A program made the position numbers and the translations under genes. This document shows, piece after piece, positions 18,410 to 27,213 of a DNA stretch of 27,213 nucleotides. The stretch comes from Chara braunii (Eukaryota > Streptophyta > Charophyceae > Charales > Characeae), in NCBI GenBank assembly GCA_003427395.1, contig BFEA01000201.1, forward strand, positions 122,150-149,362. The letters are read 5' to 3'. Below the pieces are notes generated by a model. It was not told the DNA's origin. It did no database searches and saw nothing but the letters and a program-made list of their open reading frames with translations. Positions within the stretch are counted from its first letter, which is position 1. Every line of letters begins with the position of its first letter.

Positions 18410-19204
18410 GCTCGAAGTCTCTGCAGCGCAGGGCTCCAAGTGTCCATTCGATATGTTGCGCATGCCCATGAAACGATTCCGAATACACCAGGATGTCGTC
18501 CATGTACTACACGATAACGCAAAAGTTCACCATTCCCTGTGTCAGCCGAGTCTTGTTAACGAAACTCTGGAACGTCATGTTCATTGCTCTTTGAAACGTA
18601 GCCGGAGCATTGCAAATGCCCATAGGACATCGAACCCATTGCCACGTTCCTTCGAACAGTACGAATGTCGTTTTCGGGCGGTCCTCTTCCTTCACCAATA
18701 TGTGATGGAACCCATAGCGGATGTCGAACTTGCTAAAGTAGTTAGCACACCCAATTGCATCCAACAAATCATCAATTTGCAGAAGGGGATACACATCTTT
18801 GATCGTGATATCATTCAGTTTCCGCTAATCGATGCAAATGTGAATGGATCCGGTCTTTTTAGGGACTAAAAACATGGGGAAGGACCACGGTCCGGTAGCG
18901 GGCTCGATCCAACCATTGGCCTTGAATTCTCTGATTCGCTCCAGAGCGGTTCGTCTTTCGACTAACGAGTATCGGTATCATGTGTTGGATCTCGTGCTGT
19001 ATGACCAGGGTATGGTTTACAGTGAATCGGCGGGTGGGTGTCAGCTTGGATCTTGTGTTGTATGACCACGGATAGTCCTATGTCTGTGTCCTCTGTACTA
19101 ATCGCCCTTTGATACTCGACTACAATGTCTGTGATGAGTTTGTGTATCTCGTTCGGCACATAGTCCAGCACATGCAGTTCGTACTGGTAGTCTCGTATCT
19201 CCAC
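18410..19204 (-). pseudogene. pol: LTR element reverse transcriptase (partial)
   Basis: Gypsy-type RT motifs run in order: EFKANGWIEPATGPWSFPMF (near 18920), PKKTGSIHICID and RKLNDIT (18830, stop between them at 18825), CANYFSKFDIRYGFHHILV (18735), EDRPKTTFV and CPMGICNAPATFQRAMN (18610), and YMDDILVYS (18506), with the catalytic MDD preceded by a TAG. After HIEWTLGALR the homology ends near 18415. The thumb, RNase H and integrase that should follow are missing. A frameshift near 18960 separates the N-terminal lead (19204-18962). Confidence 0.9.
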
Positions 19205-19468
19205 CGGTAGCTATTTTGTCCTGGCCGCGTGGGTCTTTTTCGTGGGTGGGGATGATATAAAGGAATGGTCGGAACGCCAGGAGAAGATCGTGGCAACTAT
19301 CTGAGCTTCCTCTTCCCCGATTGCCACGTGTTCCTCCGGGGTGATACCATCTTCGATATCCCGGAGGTCCACGACCTTCTCCTCGACTTTTAGTCCAATA
19401 TCGAACAGGGCGAGGTCATACAGCCCAGAGGGTTCAGGAGTCCAGTTTTCGGCGCCTCCCTGTAGCAG

Positions 19469-20684
19469 TCAGATTTCTTTTCCTCTGGTGAGCAACGAGC
19501 CGGGAGGAATTCTTGAGATATCGCAGAAGGACCGCTTATCCGGATATCTAGATAACAATGGGGTGGTTGCCTCGTATATGGTTCGAGGGGGTTCCCAAGA
19601 ATCCGTCAACCGGGATATCTTAACCAGCGGTTCTCCCATGATCAGTGCTCTGGTTCGCTGCGCGTCCCTTGTGAAAACGAAGGTTTTCATCGCTTTCTGT
19701 CGAAGTGGGTAGCAGACTCTTTGTCGTGTTAGCTCGAGAATTTGAGGATCTGCATCTTCCTCGCTCTCGAAGGTGGATGATGATAGTGTGGGTTCGACGT
19801 CGGATTCGTCCGTGGATTCTTCCCACCTTATCATTTGCAGGATTTCGCCGGGTTCCTGTCGTTGTCGCTCAGGCATCGAAGTCGTCCGAAGGGTGAGGCG
19901 CATCGGAATGGTGTGCGGCCTTCCTCCAGTGTTGTGGAGGATGACTGCTTGTCGTTCGAAATCCAGAGTGGCCTGCAAGGCTGTGAGGGCTGGTAATCCG
20001 ATGAGGACATCGTACGTGGTCACGTTTAGGACCACTACGTCGTCCAAGGCCCAAGGCGTGGACGTTACCTATTCGAAAGGCGACGTTCTCCATCCTCCCT
20101 GTGACCCGGATCTTACCTTCATCGGTGGAAACGAAGTGATCACCCTCCGTGACAGGAATCACGTCTTTTCGTCGGTCGGCCGGCTCGACCACCCGTAGGG
20201 AGACCGCCAGGACCGCGGCTCCAGAATCAAGGATCGCATTGTAGGGGTTTCCCCAGACTTCCACGTCGCACTCCGCGGATCTCCACGGTAGGGCTTTTAT
20301 CCATACTAGGAAGTGATCGTCTTTTTGAATTAGGCTCATCGGGACGGGTTCGGAGGTGCTTGGCTCCTCCGGCTTAGGGTCTCGAGCGAGAGCTTTTCCT
20401 TTTGCGGCTGCCAATTTGGCAAAGGTAAATCGTTTCTGGTTTGCCTTGCAGTGCTGTATCAGCCGGTCATTAGCCTGTTCGGAGATGGTTACCAGGTGTC
20501 CGATGGGCAAGGGGATGCGGTGATCCAAGGCACAAACTATATCTAGCACATCGATTTCTCCCGTAACGAACGCGGGTCCGCCGGATTTCATTTCCTTCGG
20601 GGAGAGCCTCCATTCTGAGACTTCGTTGTTGTCGGGGGCAGGTTGGATGGCCCCTATCATGCCAAGGTCTGGGTATCCCAACAA
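19469..20684 (-). pseudogene. pol: LTR element aspartic protease and following linker
   Basis: NPYNAILDSGAAVLAVSL (near 20240) is the Asp-Ser-Gly active-site loop of a retropepsin, which processes the polyprotein. After a frameshift near 20050 the partner strand TYDVLIGLPALTALQATL (near 20010) fits the second conserved motif, usually YDVILGMDWL. A long acidic, Ser-rich linker (19900-19470) leads toward RT. The segment upstream of the protease (20684-20350) is not recognised. Frames differ between the two halves, and the second half ends at a stop at 19469, so it is not functional. Confidence 0.78.
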
Positions 20685-20940
20685 TATGTATTGATCGAGA
20701 GGGATGAGCTCCGCCGCTTCTTATGTGACCCCCGACGAGCTTGCACCTATGTCGGTTTCTTCTACCATTGTGGCCACCCGCCCAGGTCCGTTAGCAATTG
20801 GTGTTGCAACCGCTGGCGAGGTTCTTGTTTGCGTGAGTCGGTGGGGACAGTCCCGGGTTATGTGCCCGGGCTGGAGCGGGGGCTGTGCCTTGCATCATTG
20901 GTGCTGCTCTGACTGCAATGGGGCGCATCGATCTCATCAA

Positions 20941-21819
20941 TTATTCGATCTGAGCATTGTGCTCACGTTGTTCCTTCTTACTTTCTTGCATTAGGCTAAC
21001 GAGTGTTCGAGTTAGTTCTAGTATTGCATTTGATTCGCTAGGCCTTGCAAGGGCTTCCGGGGGATGCGGAGGTGTGGCCATAGCCGGTAATCCTGAAGCC
21101 GTGTCAGGTATCGATCTCTTGGCTGCGACCTGCTCTAGGTAAGTGACTGGACCGGAGACAAAACCCATATTCTCAAATTTGTTCTGGAGTGCGGCCAGCT
21201 CGGCTTTTGCTCTGGCCAGTTCCGAGGAGTCTCCATCTTTTGCGTGATCTTCACTTTCTAGAAAGTTAGCGGCGAATTTCCATTCCATTTCTTATGCCCC
21301 GTCCATAATCTGTTGCATCGTATGATTGATGGGGGAAAATTGCTTCCGTAATTTGGCCCTCATCGCCCGACTACGAAGCCCATCGAAAAATAGATCCCTC
21401 CTAACCTTTTCGTCCCTCTCGGATTTGACAAACAGTCTATAGAACCTACTGCGATATTCTGTGACAGATTCGAGGGGCTTCTGAACTCGGTCTTTAATCA
21501 TAAAGAAGGCTTGTTCAGGGTGAATATAGTCGAACGTGGTCAAGAAGTCTCTTTCAAAGGTCGGAAGATCTATCCAGGTGTAAGTGTTAAACCAGTGATG
21601 CGCATTCCCTCCCAGTCTAGCGGGGATGTTGATCCGAGTTTCGTCCTTGTCATATTGTTATGCACGTAAGGTAGCTAACCATGCCCCAGCCAGATGGTGT
21701 GCAGGGTCAAAGAGATACAAATCAGCTGGAGCCGCGGTTTCGCGAGCTCGGATGGGTGGTGCGGGAACAGGGGCCCCGCCTAGCTGAACATTGACATTTT
21801 GCGCCTGATTGGCGTTCAT
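20941..21819 (-). pseudogene. gag: LTR element gag
   Basis: The frame opens MNANQAQNVNVQLGG at 21819 and runs in one register to 20941 with two stops (21658-21660 and 21292-21294). The central part, PARLGGNAHHWFNTYTW...FLTTFDYIHPEQAFFMIKDR...VTEYRSRFYRLF, has the pattern of the Ty3/gypsy capsid domain (retrotrans_gag), which builds the particle. A coiled-coil-like segment, ELARAKAELAALQNKFE, follows near 21210. Downstream in another frame, PGHITRDCPHR near 20860 looks like the second half of a zinc knuckle whose first two cysteines are lost. Confidence 0.82.
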
Positions 21820-21939
21820 ATTGGCAGTTAGCCGTCCGACCGATCGGTTTCTAAGTACTATAGGATCGTCCGCCCTCGGTTCGTCAGATCGTACTGTGCG
21901 ACTTATCTACCCACTTCTCTTATGAGCTCGCCACGTGTC

Positions 21940-21953
21940 GGCTCCGATACCAA
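21940..21953 (-). other. Primer-binding site, initiator Met-tRNA type
   Basis: The minus strand reads TTGGTATCGGAGCC immediately inside the 5' LTR. The common plant PBS complementary to the 3' end of initiator Met-tRNA is TGGTATCAGAGC. This site differs at one base (A to G). Its position fixes the element's orientation. Confidence 0.8.
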
Positions 21954-24331
21954 CCTCATGCCCAACGCGACTTCCTGATCGGAGTGGGATGGGGGCCCGG
22001 AAGTGCGAAAAAATCGGGTGTGCCAAGGATTTTAGGAACGTGTGGGTGGAGTCCCCGGTCGGAACAGAGATCTCCTGTGGTAAGTTTTAGGGACAACCAT
22101 GCAAAATGGTGCGCACGGATCGTATATGGCGTTTTAGCCTTCGGGGAGGGGGCTATGGTCTCTGCCAGTGGCTTGTCTGGTGGATTGATGGGGCACCGTG
22201 GCAGTCGTGCTGCTGTCGGCGCCGCTCGTAACAAGCTTCGGAACCCGATGGGGCGGGTCGTAAGCGGAGTCTGTGCAATCGCTGCTCAGCTTCGGTTCGA
22301 GTTCGGCAGATAAATCCTGAAGCTTGGCATGTCTTATACTGCTGGAAATCCTTGCACTGTGGGCTGGGCCAACAGCGAGCTATGGAATTCCACGGTACCA
22401 CTGTGAGCTGGTGACATGGAAGGAGGAGATGGAAGGGAGGGAACGACGAAGCCCGGGGATATGTAGTATTGAGTATTGTCCGTATCTGGGTAGTCTGGGC
22501 CCCTAGGGTCGCTGGTTATAGCCCAATGGGAATCCCCCGCGCACAGTCGGTGGTTCTCTGTCAGATACGGGAATTCCGGGTTTCTCAAGTTCTTCCGTCG
22601 TCGGAGTTGTTCGCCTTCCCGGTACTCGCGATACTTCGGATCCCTCAGGCGTTCACGATCGGTGATCCAAAATGGACATTCCTCGGCCATATCCGGCTAA
22701 TGAATTTCATTTCCCACATCCTTCTGATAAATTTGAGGTTAGCTCATGCAGATGCGCGCGTACGCCGCGACTTGGTTTTTCAAGATCGCTGTCGTACGTG
22801 AGCGTGCGCACGAGCAGCAGTGAATCAGACTCGGGTTTCCTGTGTCGCGATAGCGATTGTATCCTACATGCAACTATCCTACTCATGCTATGTAGGGTGA
22901 GATTCAGATGTTTCATTCATATCCATACCATTCACATGACAAAAAGGAGAGAAAAGGGGGAAAGGACAATCAACATCTCACAGCGTTCTTGGTGGCCTTA
23001 TGATGATCAAGGACTAATAATAAAAACCCAAACAACCATAGCGGGTACTTTCGATCAGATGCAGATGGATGATAGAATTAGACAAGCATCACAAAACAAG
23101 ATCGGGAATCCGAAAAGATCACTAATGAAGAAGAGTTCACACCCATTCATACATACATACGAAGCAAAACCGACAAAGAAAATTCGAGACGATTTACAGG
23201 GAAAGGTCCAAAACGTCCGCGACAAAAATCGGCCATAGCAGAAGCCAAAATAATACAGACGAGCAAAAGAAAGGTTCTCATCTCGCACCCACAACTGCTC
23301 TCTCTTTCTCTCTCTGCTCCACGCTCCCAATGCGGGCAGTCCGTCGCCTTGCATCAACACAGAGTTGTCACCCCGCTTGGTTCGAGCATGCAAGCCAGGT
23401 TCGCTCGTGCGCCACAGTCTGTCGCGGCCCTGCACGTCAACCCCGGATACCCGACACCAGCTCGTCGGATCGCCCAACTCTCACACTCACTCACCTTCCA
23501 AACTTGCTCATTAGCCGACCCGCACTGATCGCGCTTACCTCAAAATTCTTACAGAGCCGACTAATCGCGTTTGCAAAATTTATAGCATGCGTGTCTGCGC
23601 GAAAAGTACGGGATTAAGCCTAGGTGGACAAGAGGAGAATAGAGGAAGTGCCTACGTCTGCGTGGCCAGGCCGCAGTGTGGGGGTCGCAGCCACACTCCA
23701 CCCATCGATTCGGTCATGCAGCCGCTCCGGCCAATTAGAACAGAGTATGTAAGGAGAGGAAGAAGGAGAAGGCGGGCAAACATGAGGAAACCAAGAAGGA
23801 AGAAGGATACAGTTACAATCGCGCCCGCCAAAAACGACAGTTATACAAGATTAAGGGCGCGACCCAGTCAGAGTCCAGTTCCTAGCGCGGCAAGATGCGC
23901 GCAAGCGCAACGCAACAAAATTCAGAGTACCTAAATTCCTAGCCTACGTCCTAATTGCAAAAGAAAATTCCGAAAAAGCAGAAAAGAAAAACAATTCTGC
24001 GAGTCCGTGGGGGCTCGACATCTGTTGAAAATTCGAAAACGATACTCCCGCGTGATAATCGCGCCAAAATTCCTCGTGCCCACAACAGAACAAGAAAGAA
24101 GTTATGGCATAATATTTCTTGCGCTCGCCAAGGCGCGACTACCCAACCGTTGGCACAAGATTTTTCCGACACCGATCCGACAACTTCCAGCAGAAGACAA
24201 AAAGAAACGAGGGCATCCATGCAACTAGCCCGCCCGACCCATCTTCCCACAACTCACCCATTCGACCCGTCGTATTTCCCCAAACAACTTCGCGCAGGAA
24301 GTCGCGCGATTTTAGAAAATACTTCGTCACA
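21951..24331 (-). repeat. 5' LTR (right copy)
   Basis: About 2,381 bp, aligned with the left LTR along its whole length. Its inner end lacks the terminal TGTGACGCCCAAA of the left copy: the sequence passes from PBS straight into CCTCATGCCCAACG. A 13-bp deletion between short TT repeats would explain this. The outer end CGTCACA is intact. Confidence 0.9.
23577..23586 (-). promoter_or_regulatory. Candidate TATA box, 5' LTR copy
   Basis: GCTATAAATT on the minus strand, at the same relative position as in the other LTR. In this 5' LTR it would drive the gag-pol transcript. It leaves a U3 of about 750 bp and an R-U5 of about 1.6 kb. Confidence 0.38.
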
Positions 24332-24390
24332 ATTTGAACGGGGAGAACCTCTTCGCCTGGTACCAGGAGCCAGATACCTATTGATGTTTA
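24332..24390 (-). mobile_element. LINE C 3' UTR proximal part
   Basis: GAACCTCTTCGCCTGG followed by GAGCCAGATACCT matches 3719-3753 of the LINE A 3' UTR (GAACCTCTTCGCCCTG...GCGCCAGATCCCT). In LINE A this lies directly beside the sub-repeat that here ends at 15255, so the two pieces were contiguous before the LTR element inserted. Confidence 0.62.
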
Positions 24391-24395
24391 CGAGT

Positions 24396-24423
24396 CCCCC
24401 CCCACCCTCCCCCTCCCCCTCCC
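24396..24423 (-). other. G-quadruplex-type tract
   Basis: The minus strand carries five runs of three or more G separated by single A or T residues. The plus strand is pure C with A and T interruptions. It lies between the LINE C fragment and the start of LINE B homology. Confidence 0.7.
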
Positions 24424-24544
24424 TTTTTCTCTCCAACTGTACTCATTTCTTGTATTTTCTGCCTTTCCCCTGGTGGTCGACTTCGTAGTTTCTGTAGTTC
24501 TTTTGAAGCGTCTGGACATCCTTTCGCTCGTCACCAACCTTTCT

Positions 24545-25256
24545 CCTAATAGATAGGACTTCACTACAACAAAGAGGCTTAGCACCCATGTGTAAATTCT
24601 GCCAATTAGCCTTCCACTCTAAATTAATTCCTGAAATGATTGAATACGTTTTGACGCAGTGTCCGGGGGTTATTTGGCTATGAAGATGGTGGGATCGCAT
24701 TTGGAGACAACTAGAGACAACCACTCCATGGCCATGGGGTTGGAAGTCAATATTATTAGAAACCTGGGTCTCGAAACCCTTAGACGAGTTTACACAAAAT
24801 ATCTTCATCCTAGGGAGAAGAGCGGTCCTTTGGGGCATATGGAAGAAAAGGTGTACGTATCAATGGGAAGGAGCCCGTCTCGACGGACCAGAACTCACTG
24901 ACTCAATGAAACAACAAATTCAATTGGATATCACTTCTCAATGGGAACAAACGAAGGAAAAAATTCCGCATCTATCAATGAGAAATGAAATTCTCAAACG
25001 TATTCATATTTTTTGTCAATGCTGGCTTGGGGGGAATCAGGCGGGAAAACTTGGAAAGGTCGTTTGGGAAGGAGTGTTAGAGAAGGAAAACGAAGAAGTT
25101 TGCAGAAACTACCGCTTGGTATATGAAGAGTGGCCCTTGGGGGATCCATCCATGCCTTTGCGTGCAGTGAAAGAATTCCAAGACCACTTTCCCCCTTCTC
25201 CTTTAGCTATGGTTCCTATATCGTGGTATGGATACGATGATTCAAATCTTGATTGA
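24545..25256 (+). pseudogene. LINE B ORF2 C-terminus
   Basis: Reading the plus strand: LQQRGLAPMCKFC then MIEYVLTQCPGVIWL is the zinc-binding tail (CxxC...C). The usual His of EHxxxxC is Tyr here. It is followed by RWWDRIWRQLETTTPWPW, a frameshift, FILGRRAVLWGIWKK, and an intact frame 24906-25256 with IQLDITSQWEQTKEKI, QCWLGGNQAGKLGKVVW and FQDHFPPSPLAMVP. The final part is the conserved C-terminal region also seen in LINE A and LINE C. A TGA interrupts the tail at WL-RWW. Confidence 0.82.
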
Positions 25257-25433
25257 CTGTTTCAAAGAGTGTAAAGAGGAGAGATCTCAGGTGGAACAGT
25301 TGTGATGCCTCCACGCTTGATAGTGACAAGGATGGCACCAAGGGAATGAAACAGGAAGCTAGGATTTTTACTGTTTATAACTGAAGAGGCAATCGTGTAT
25401 TCCCTTCAATCAATTGTCATCACTGTTATTCAA

Positions 25434-25567
25434 GGGACGCTGGACCCGATTTCCAGCAGGTGCATCTTCCCACCAATAGATGGAGTCTCCTCGACAATGC
25501 TAGCGGTGACTGCTCTTATCAACATCTCTAGCAATAGTCGGGGCTGTTTTCTTTATAAAAAAAAAAA
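25434..25567 (+). other. LINE B 3' UTR core and poly(A)
   Basis: GGGACGCTGGACCC-GATTTCCAGCAGGTGC...CCACCAATAG (25434-25487), then CTCTTATCAAC, then AAAAAAAAAAA. This is the same core, in the element's orientation, as in LINE A. The 177 bp between the ORF2 stop and the core show no recognisable sub-repeats. Confidence 0.7.
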
Positions 25568-25569
25568 GG

Positions 25570-26940
25570 GTTGGTGGTTGTCTTACTGTCCTGAGGTGAC
25601 TGCACACTTTTCCCATATATGATTGTAACCCAATCTCAATCCTTCTTAATGACCATGACATGCATTCTCAACTATTGCCAGGGTGTTTGGGGGAAAGGGG
25701 TCTGGGAAATCTGATGGGGGGCAAAGTGACATTGTTGGGTCTAAGTCTATCCAATGTTGAAAACCAGCCCATAGTCCCTATGTAATATCCCCTTATTCCC
25801 CCTGTTTGTTCCCTGCCCATTCACTATATTCTTACCCTTCCATTTTACCGATACCATCCATCCTCCTTGTTCACTCCCCAGCCATTCTCTACTAAAGGCA
25901 TCAATTTTCATTTGGATTTCTAAAGTGTCATTCAGGAGGGCCAGTTTCTCTATTGCAGCCTGCCACCTTGATTGCAATTTTATCTGTATGTGTAATTTTA
26001 TTTGCTCAGTTGTTCCCGGTCCTTCCACCCTCACCTTGTCTATGGCCAATATGCATCATTTCCACCACAGTGTCCACATGATAGCTCGTCTGCCAAGCTG
26101 AAACATATTGGTTATGAAATCACTTGACTGGCCATGGGGCCAGTACCCCGTGAGTATCACCCTCCACTCCCAGGGCCAGTCCTCCTCTCCTACTGTTTTC
26201 TTCCATATCCTGTCCCACCATCGACAGGTGGGGACTGCTCCCGAACACTGCATAGAGATGTGTTCTATGGTTTATGGGATCTTCCCGTTAGGGAAGTTCT
26301 GTAGATAGCTGGGACACCAAGGGTACGCCAACCCCTTCTGTTCTAATCTGGTGTGATGTATCAACCAGTTTTGGGTGGGTAGGCACCTGTGCGCGATCTG
26401 TCATTGCAAAAATGTCATCTTTACCGGTTTCTTTTTTGTTTCCGGGAACCACTTGATTGGTTGCAGTAAGTCAGTTGACACATTGAGGTGCTTTGCCCAT
26501 CTATCGTCGATGCTATCTACCATTTTTTTTTTCTTTTTCGGAGCATCCTGTAGGTGGATTTGACTGAGAGTCTGTGTAGGAATATGGTTTTCTTTATGCC
26601 CTTAGGTGGGGTTCTCGAGGGGGTCCATCTCCAGTTTAGCAGGTCGAAGAGTAACATGGCAATAGAGGTCGCTGGTCGGTACAACAATTTTTCTAATCCA
26701 TCTTCCAGAACCCTGATTCTAAATTATATCTGATTTTTTTCAATCTATTGAAACAGATCATGGCTGCCCTCCAACTGGTTTCCTCCTCTCAGTGTATACA
26801 ATTTGATTACTATGTATGCGGGGTAGAGCTCTTGAATCAGGCATATCCACCGTTACTTTTCGGCTACTGTGACCCAGTCCCCTTCCTACAATTTAGGTTT
26901 AGGCTACTGAGACAGGAAGTGCAGAAAACTCCTATATTGG
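25570..26940 (-). mobile_element. LINE C: 5'-truncated L1-type element
   Basis: Minus-strand homology to LINE A ORF2 runs from about 26940 to 25672. The remaining 100 bp are 3' UTR interrupted by LINE B. The rest of its 3' UTR is proposed to lie at 24390-24332 and 15255-14991. There is no RT core, endonuclease or ORF1. Confidence 0.75.
25672..26940 (-). pseudogene. LINE C ORF2 C-terminal half
   Basis: In order: EGDWVTVAEK (26860), FRIRVLEDGLEKLLYRP (26710), SVKSTYRMLRK (26560), RWAKHLNVSTDLLQPIKWF (26500), MTFLQWQIAHRCLPT (26410), WCPSY...TIEHISMQC (26330-26240), RWWDRIWKK, FQLGRRAIMWTLWWK (26090), TEQIKLHIQIKLQSRW and SREWLGSEQGGWM (25880), then PPSDFPDPFPP (about 25705) in another frame. 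In the zinc-binding tail the second Cys is Tyr. Each block aligns with LINE A. The plus-strand CCATTTTTTTTTTCTTTTTC near 26520 is one slip site. Confidence 0.83.
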
Positions 26941-27076
26941 TGGTGGAAAAGCGGCGGAAAGACCAAGGTCTTATCTATCCCCCGCGGCCGTGGCCACGAG
27001 GTCGGGCTCGGAGGCCGGCCATGTTAATGGCCGCATCCACGGCTGGGGTCGGCCGCACCGCAGCCACGTTTTTCAC
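26941..27076. other. GC-rich patch, no recognised gene
   Basis: A CpG-rich stretch with palindromic CCGCGG, GGCCGGCC and TGGCCA motifs, beginning where LINE C homology ends. No supported ORF. Confidence 0.5.
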
Positions 27077-27104
27077 AATTTTTTCCCGTAAAAAATAATA
27101 GGGA

Positions 27105-27173
27105 TTTTTTTTTTTTTTTTAAGGAAACAATGATTTTCTGGGAATTGTAAAAAATCAAAAATAGAAAAGACGT

Positions 27174-27213
<40 letters not shown>
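27105..27213. repeat. Poly(T) tracts at window end
   Basis: T runs of 16 (27105-27120) and 37 (27177-27213), separated by AT-rich sequence. The last run reaches the window edge, so the contig may end there for technical reasons. Confidence 0.95.

Larger units (their letters stand above)
15256..24331 (-). mobile_element. Ty3/gypsy-type LTR retrotransposon, degenerate
   Basis: Two direct repeats (15256-17674 and about 21951-24331) flank an interior of 4.3 kb. The outer ends are TGTGACG and CGTCACA, giving TG...CA ends with a 7-bp inverted repeat. The coding strand is minus, so the right LTR is the 5' LTR. Interior order on the minus strand is PBS (21953), gag (21819-20941), protease (about 20280-19900), RT (19204-18410), then an unrecognised ORF. 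No RNase H or integrase is visible. The flanks are CATTC and ATTTG, so no clean 5-bp duplication survives, but the two flanks together rebuild a LINE 3' UTR sub-repeat, which confirms the outer boundaries. Confidence 0.88.
24391..25567 (+). mobile_element. LINE B: 5'-truncated L1-type element
   Basis: ORF2 homology begins near 24545 and runs to the stop at 25256. It is followed by a 3' UTR that includes the shared core (25434-25487) and ends in an 11-base A run (25557-25567). Only the end of ORF2 is present, the usual result of incomplete reverse transcription. It sits in the 3' UTR of LINE C in the opposite orientation. The exact 5' junction between 24391 and 24545 is uncertain. Confidence 0.75.

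Noticed and set aside
22672-23238. 188-codon plus-strand ORF in the right LTR
   Set aside because: The left LTR counterpart is interrupted, and the translation has no recognisable domain.
15251-24336. 5-bp target duplication of the LTR element
   Set aside because: The flanks CATTC and ATTTG share only ATT in offset register. The boundary is better supported by the joined LINE repeat.
1-27213. CRISPR array, rRNA or tRNA gene
   Set aside because: No regularly spaced identical repeats with unique spacers, no rRNA core sequence and no cloverleaf were seen. The content is eukaryotic retroelements.

Overview
This is eukaryotic, repeat-dominated DNA with no host gene I can recognise. L1-type LINEs, a Ty3/gypsy-type LTR retrotransposon whose primer-binding site resembles that of plant initiator Met-tRNA, foldback and MITE-like insertions, and long microsatellite or homopolymer runs at both ends suggest a streptophyte genome (land plant or charophyte alga). 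A Chara-like alga is my guess from general style only. Every coding region is broken by stops or frameshifts.

Layout. 1-184: (AG)n and a CpG-rich spacer. 185-2400: a truncated LINE ('LINE D', minus strand) interrupted by a 369-bp GTACG-rich insertion. 2400-3540: non-coding sequence with AT microsatellite and short repeats. About 3541-12880: a near full-length LINE ('LINE A', minus strand) with 3' UTR, ORF2 (endonuclease, reverse transcriptase, zinc-binding tail, conserved C-terminal region), an unusually long ORF1 with a CCHC knuckle, and a 5' leader ending in tandem monomers. A 525-bp terminal-inverted-repeat element sits inside its RT domain. 12880-14990: microsatellites, hexamer repeats, inverted repeats and two tail-only LINE copies. 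15256-24331: an LTR retrotransposon with 2.4-kb LTRs, with gag, protease and partial RT on the minus strand. 24391-25567: a 5'-truncated LINE ('LINE B', plus strand). 25570-26940: a 5'-truncated LINE ('LINE C', minus strand). 26940-27213: a GC-rich patch and poly(T).

The pieces are related. A sequence with the core CTATTGGTGGGGAGC...CACCTGCTGGAAACC...GTCCAGCGTCCC occurs five times. Wherever an adjoining LINE can be identified it lies between the end of ORF2 and an A-rich tail, so I read it as the shared LINE 3' UTR. On that reading LINE C's 3' UTR is split twice: LINE B and the LTR element both landed in it, and its poly(A) tail now lies near 14991, about 12 kb from its ORF2. The window is therefore a small nested-insertion stack. 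Joining the two flanks of the LTR element recreates the uninterrupted order seen in LINE A.

The strongest candidates for something undescribed are a conserved C-terminal ORF2 region shared by three LINE copies, a long ORF1 C-terminal region, putative tandem promoter monomers in the LINE 5' leader, and an unrecognised ORF where the LTR element should carry RNase H and integrase.
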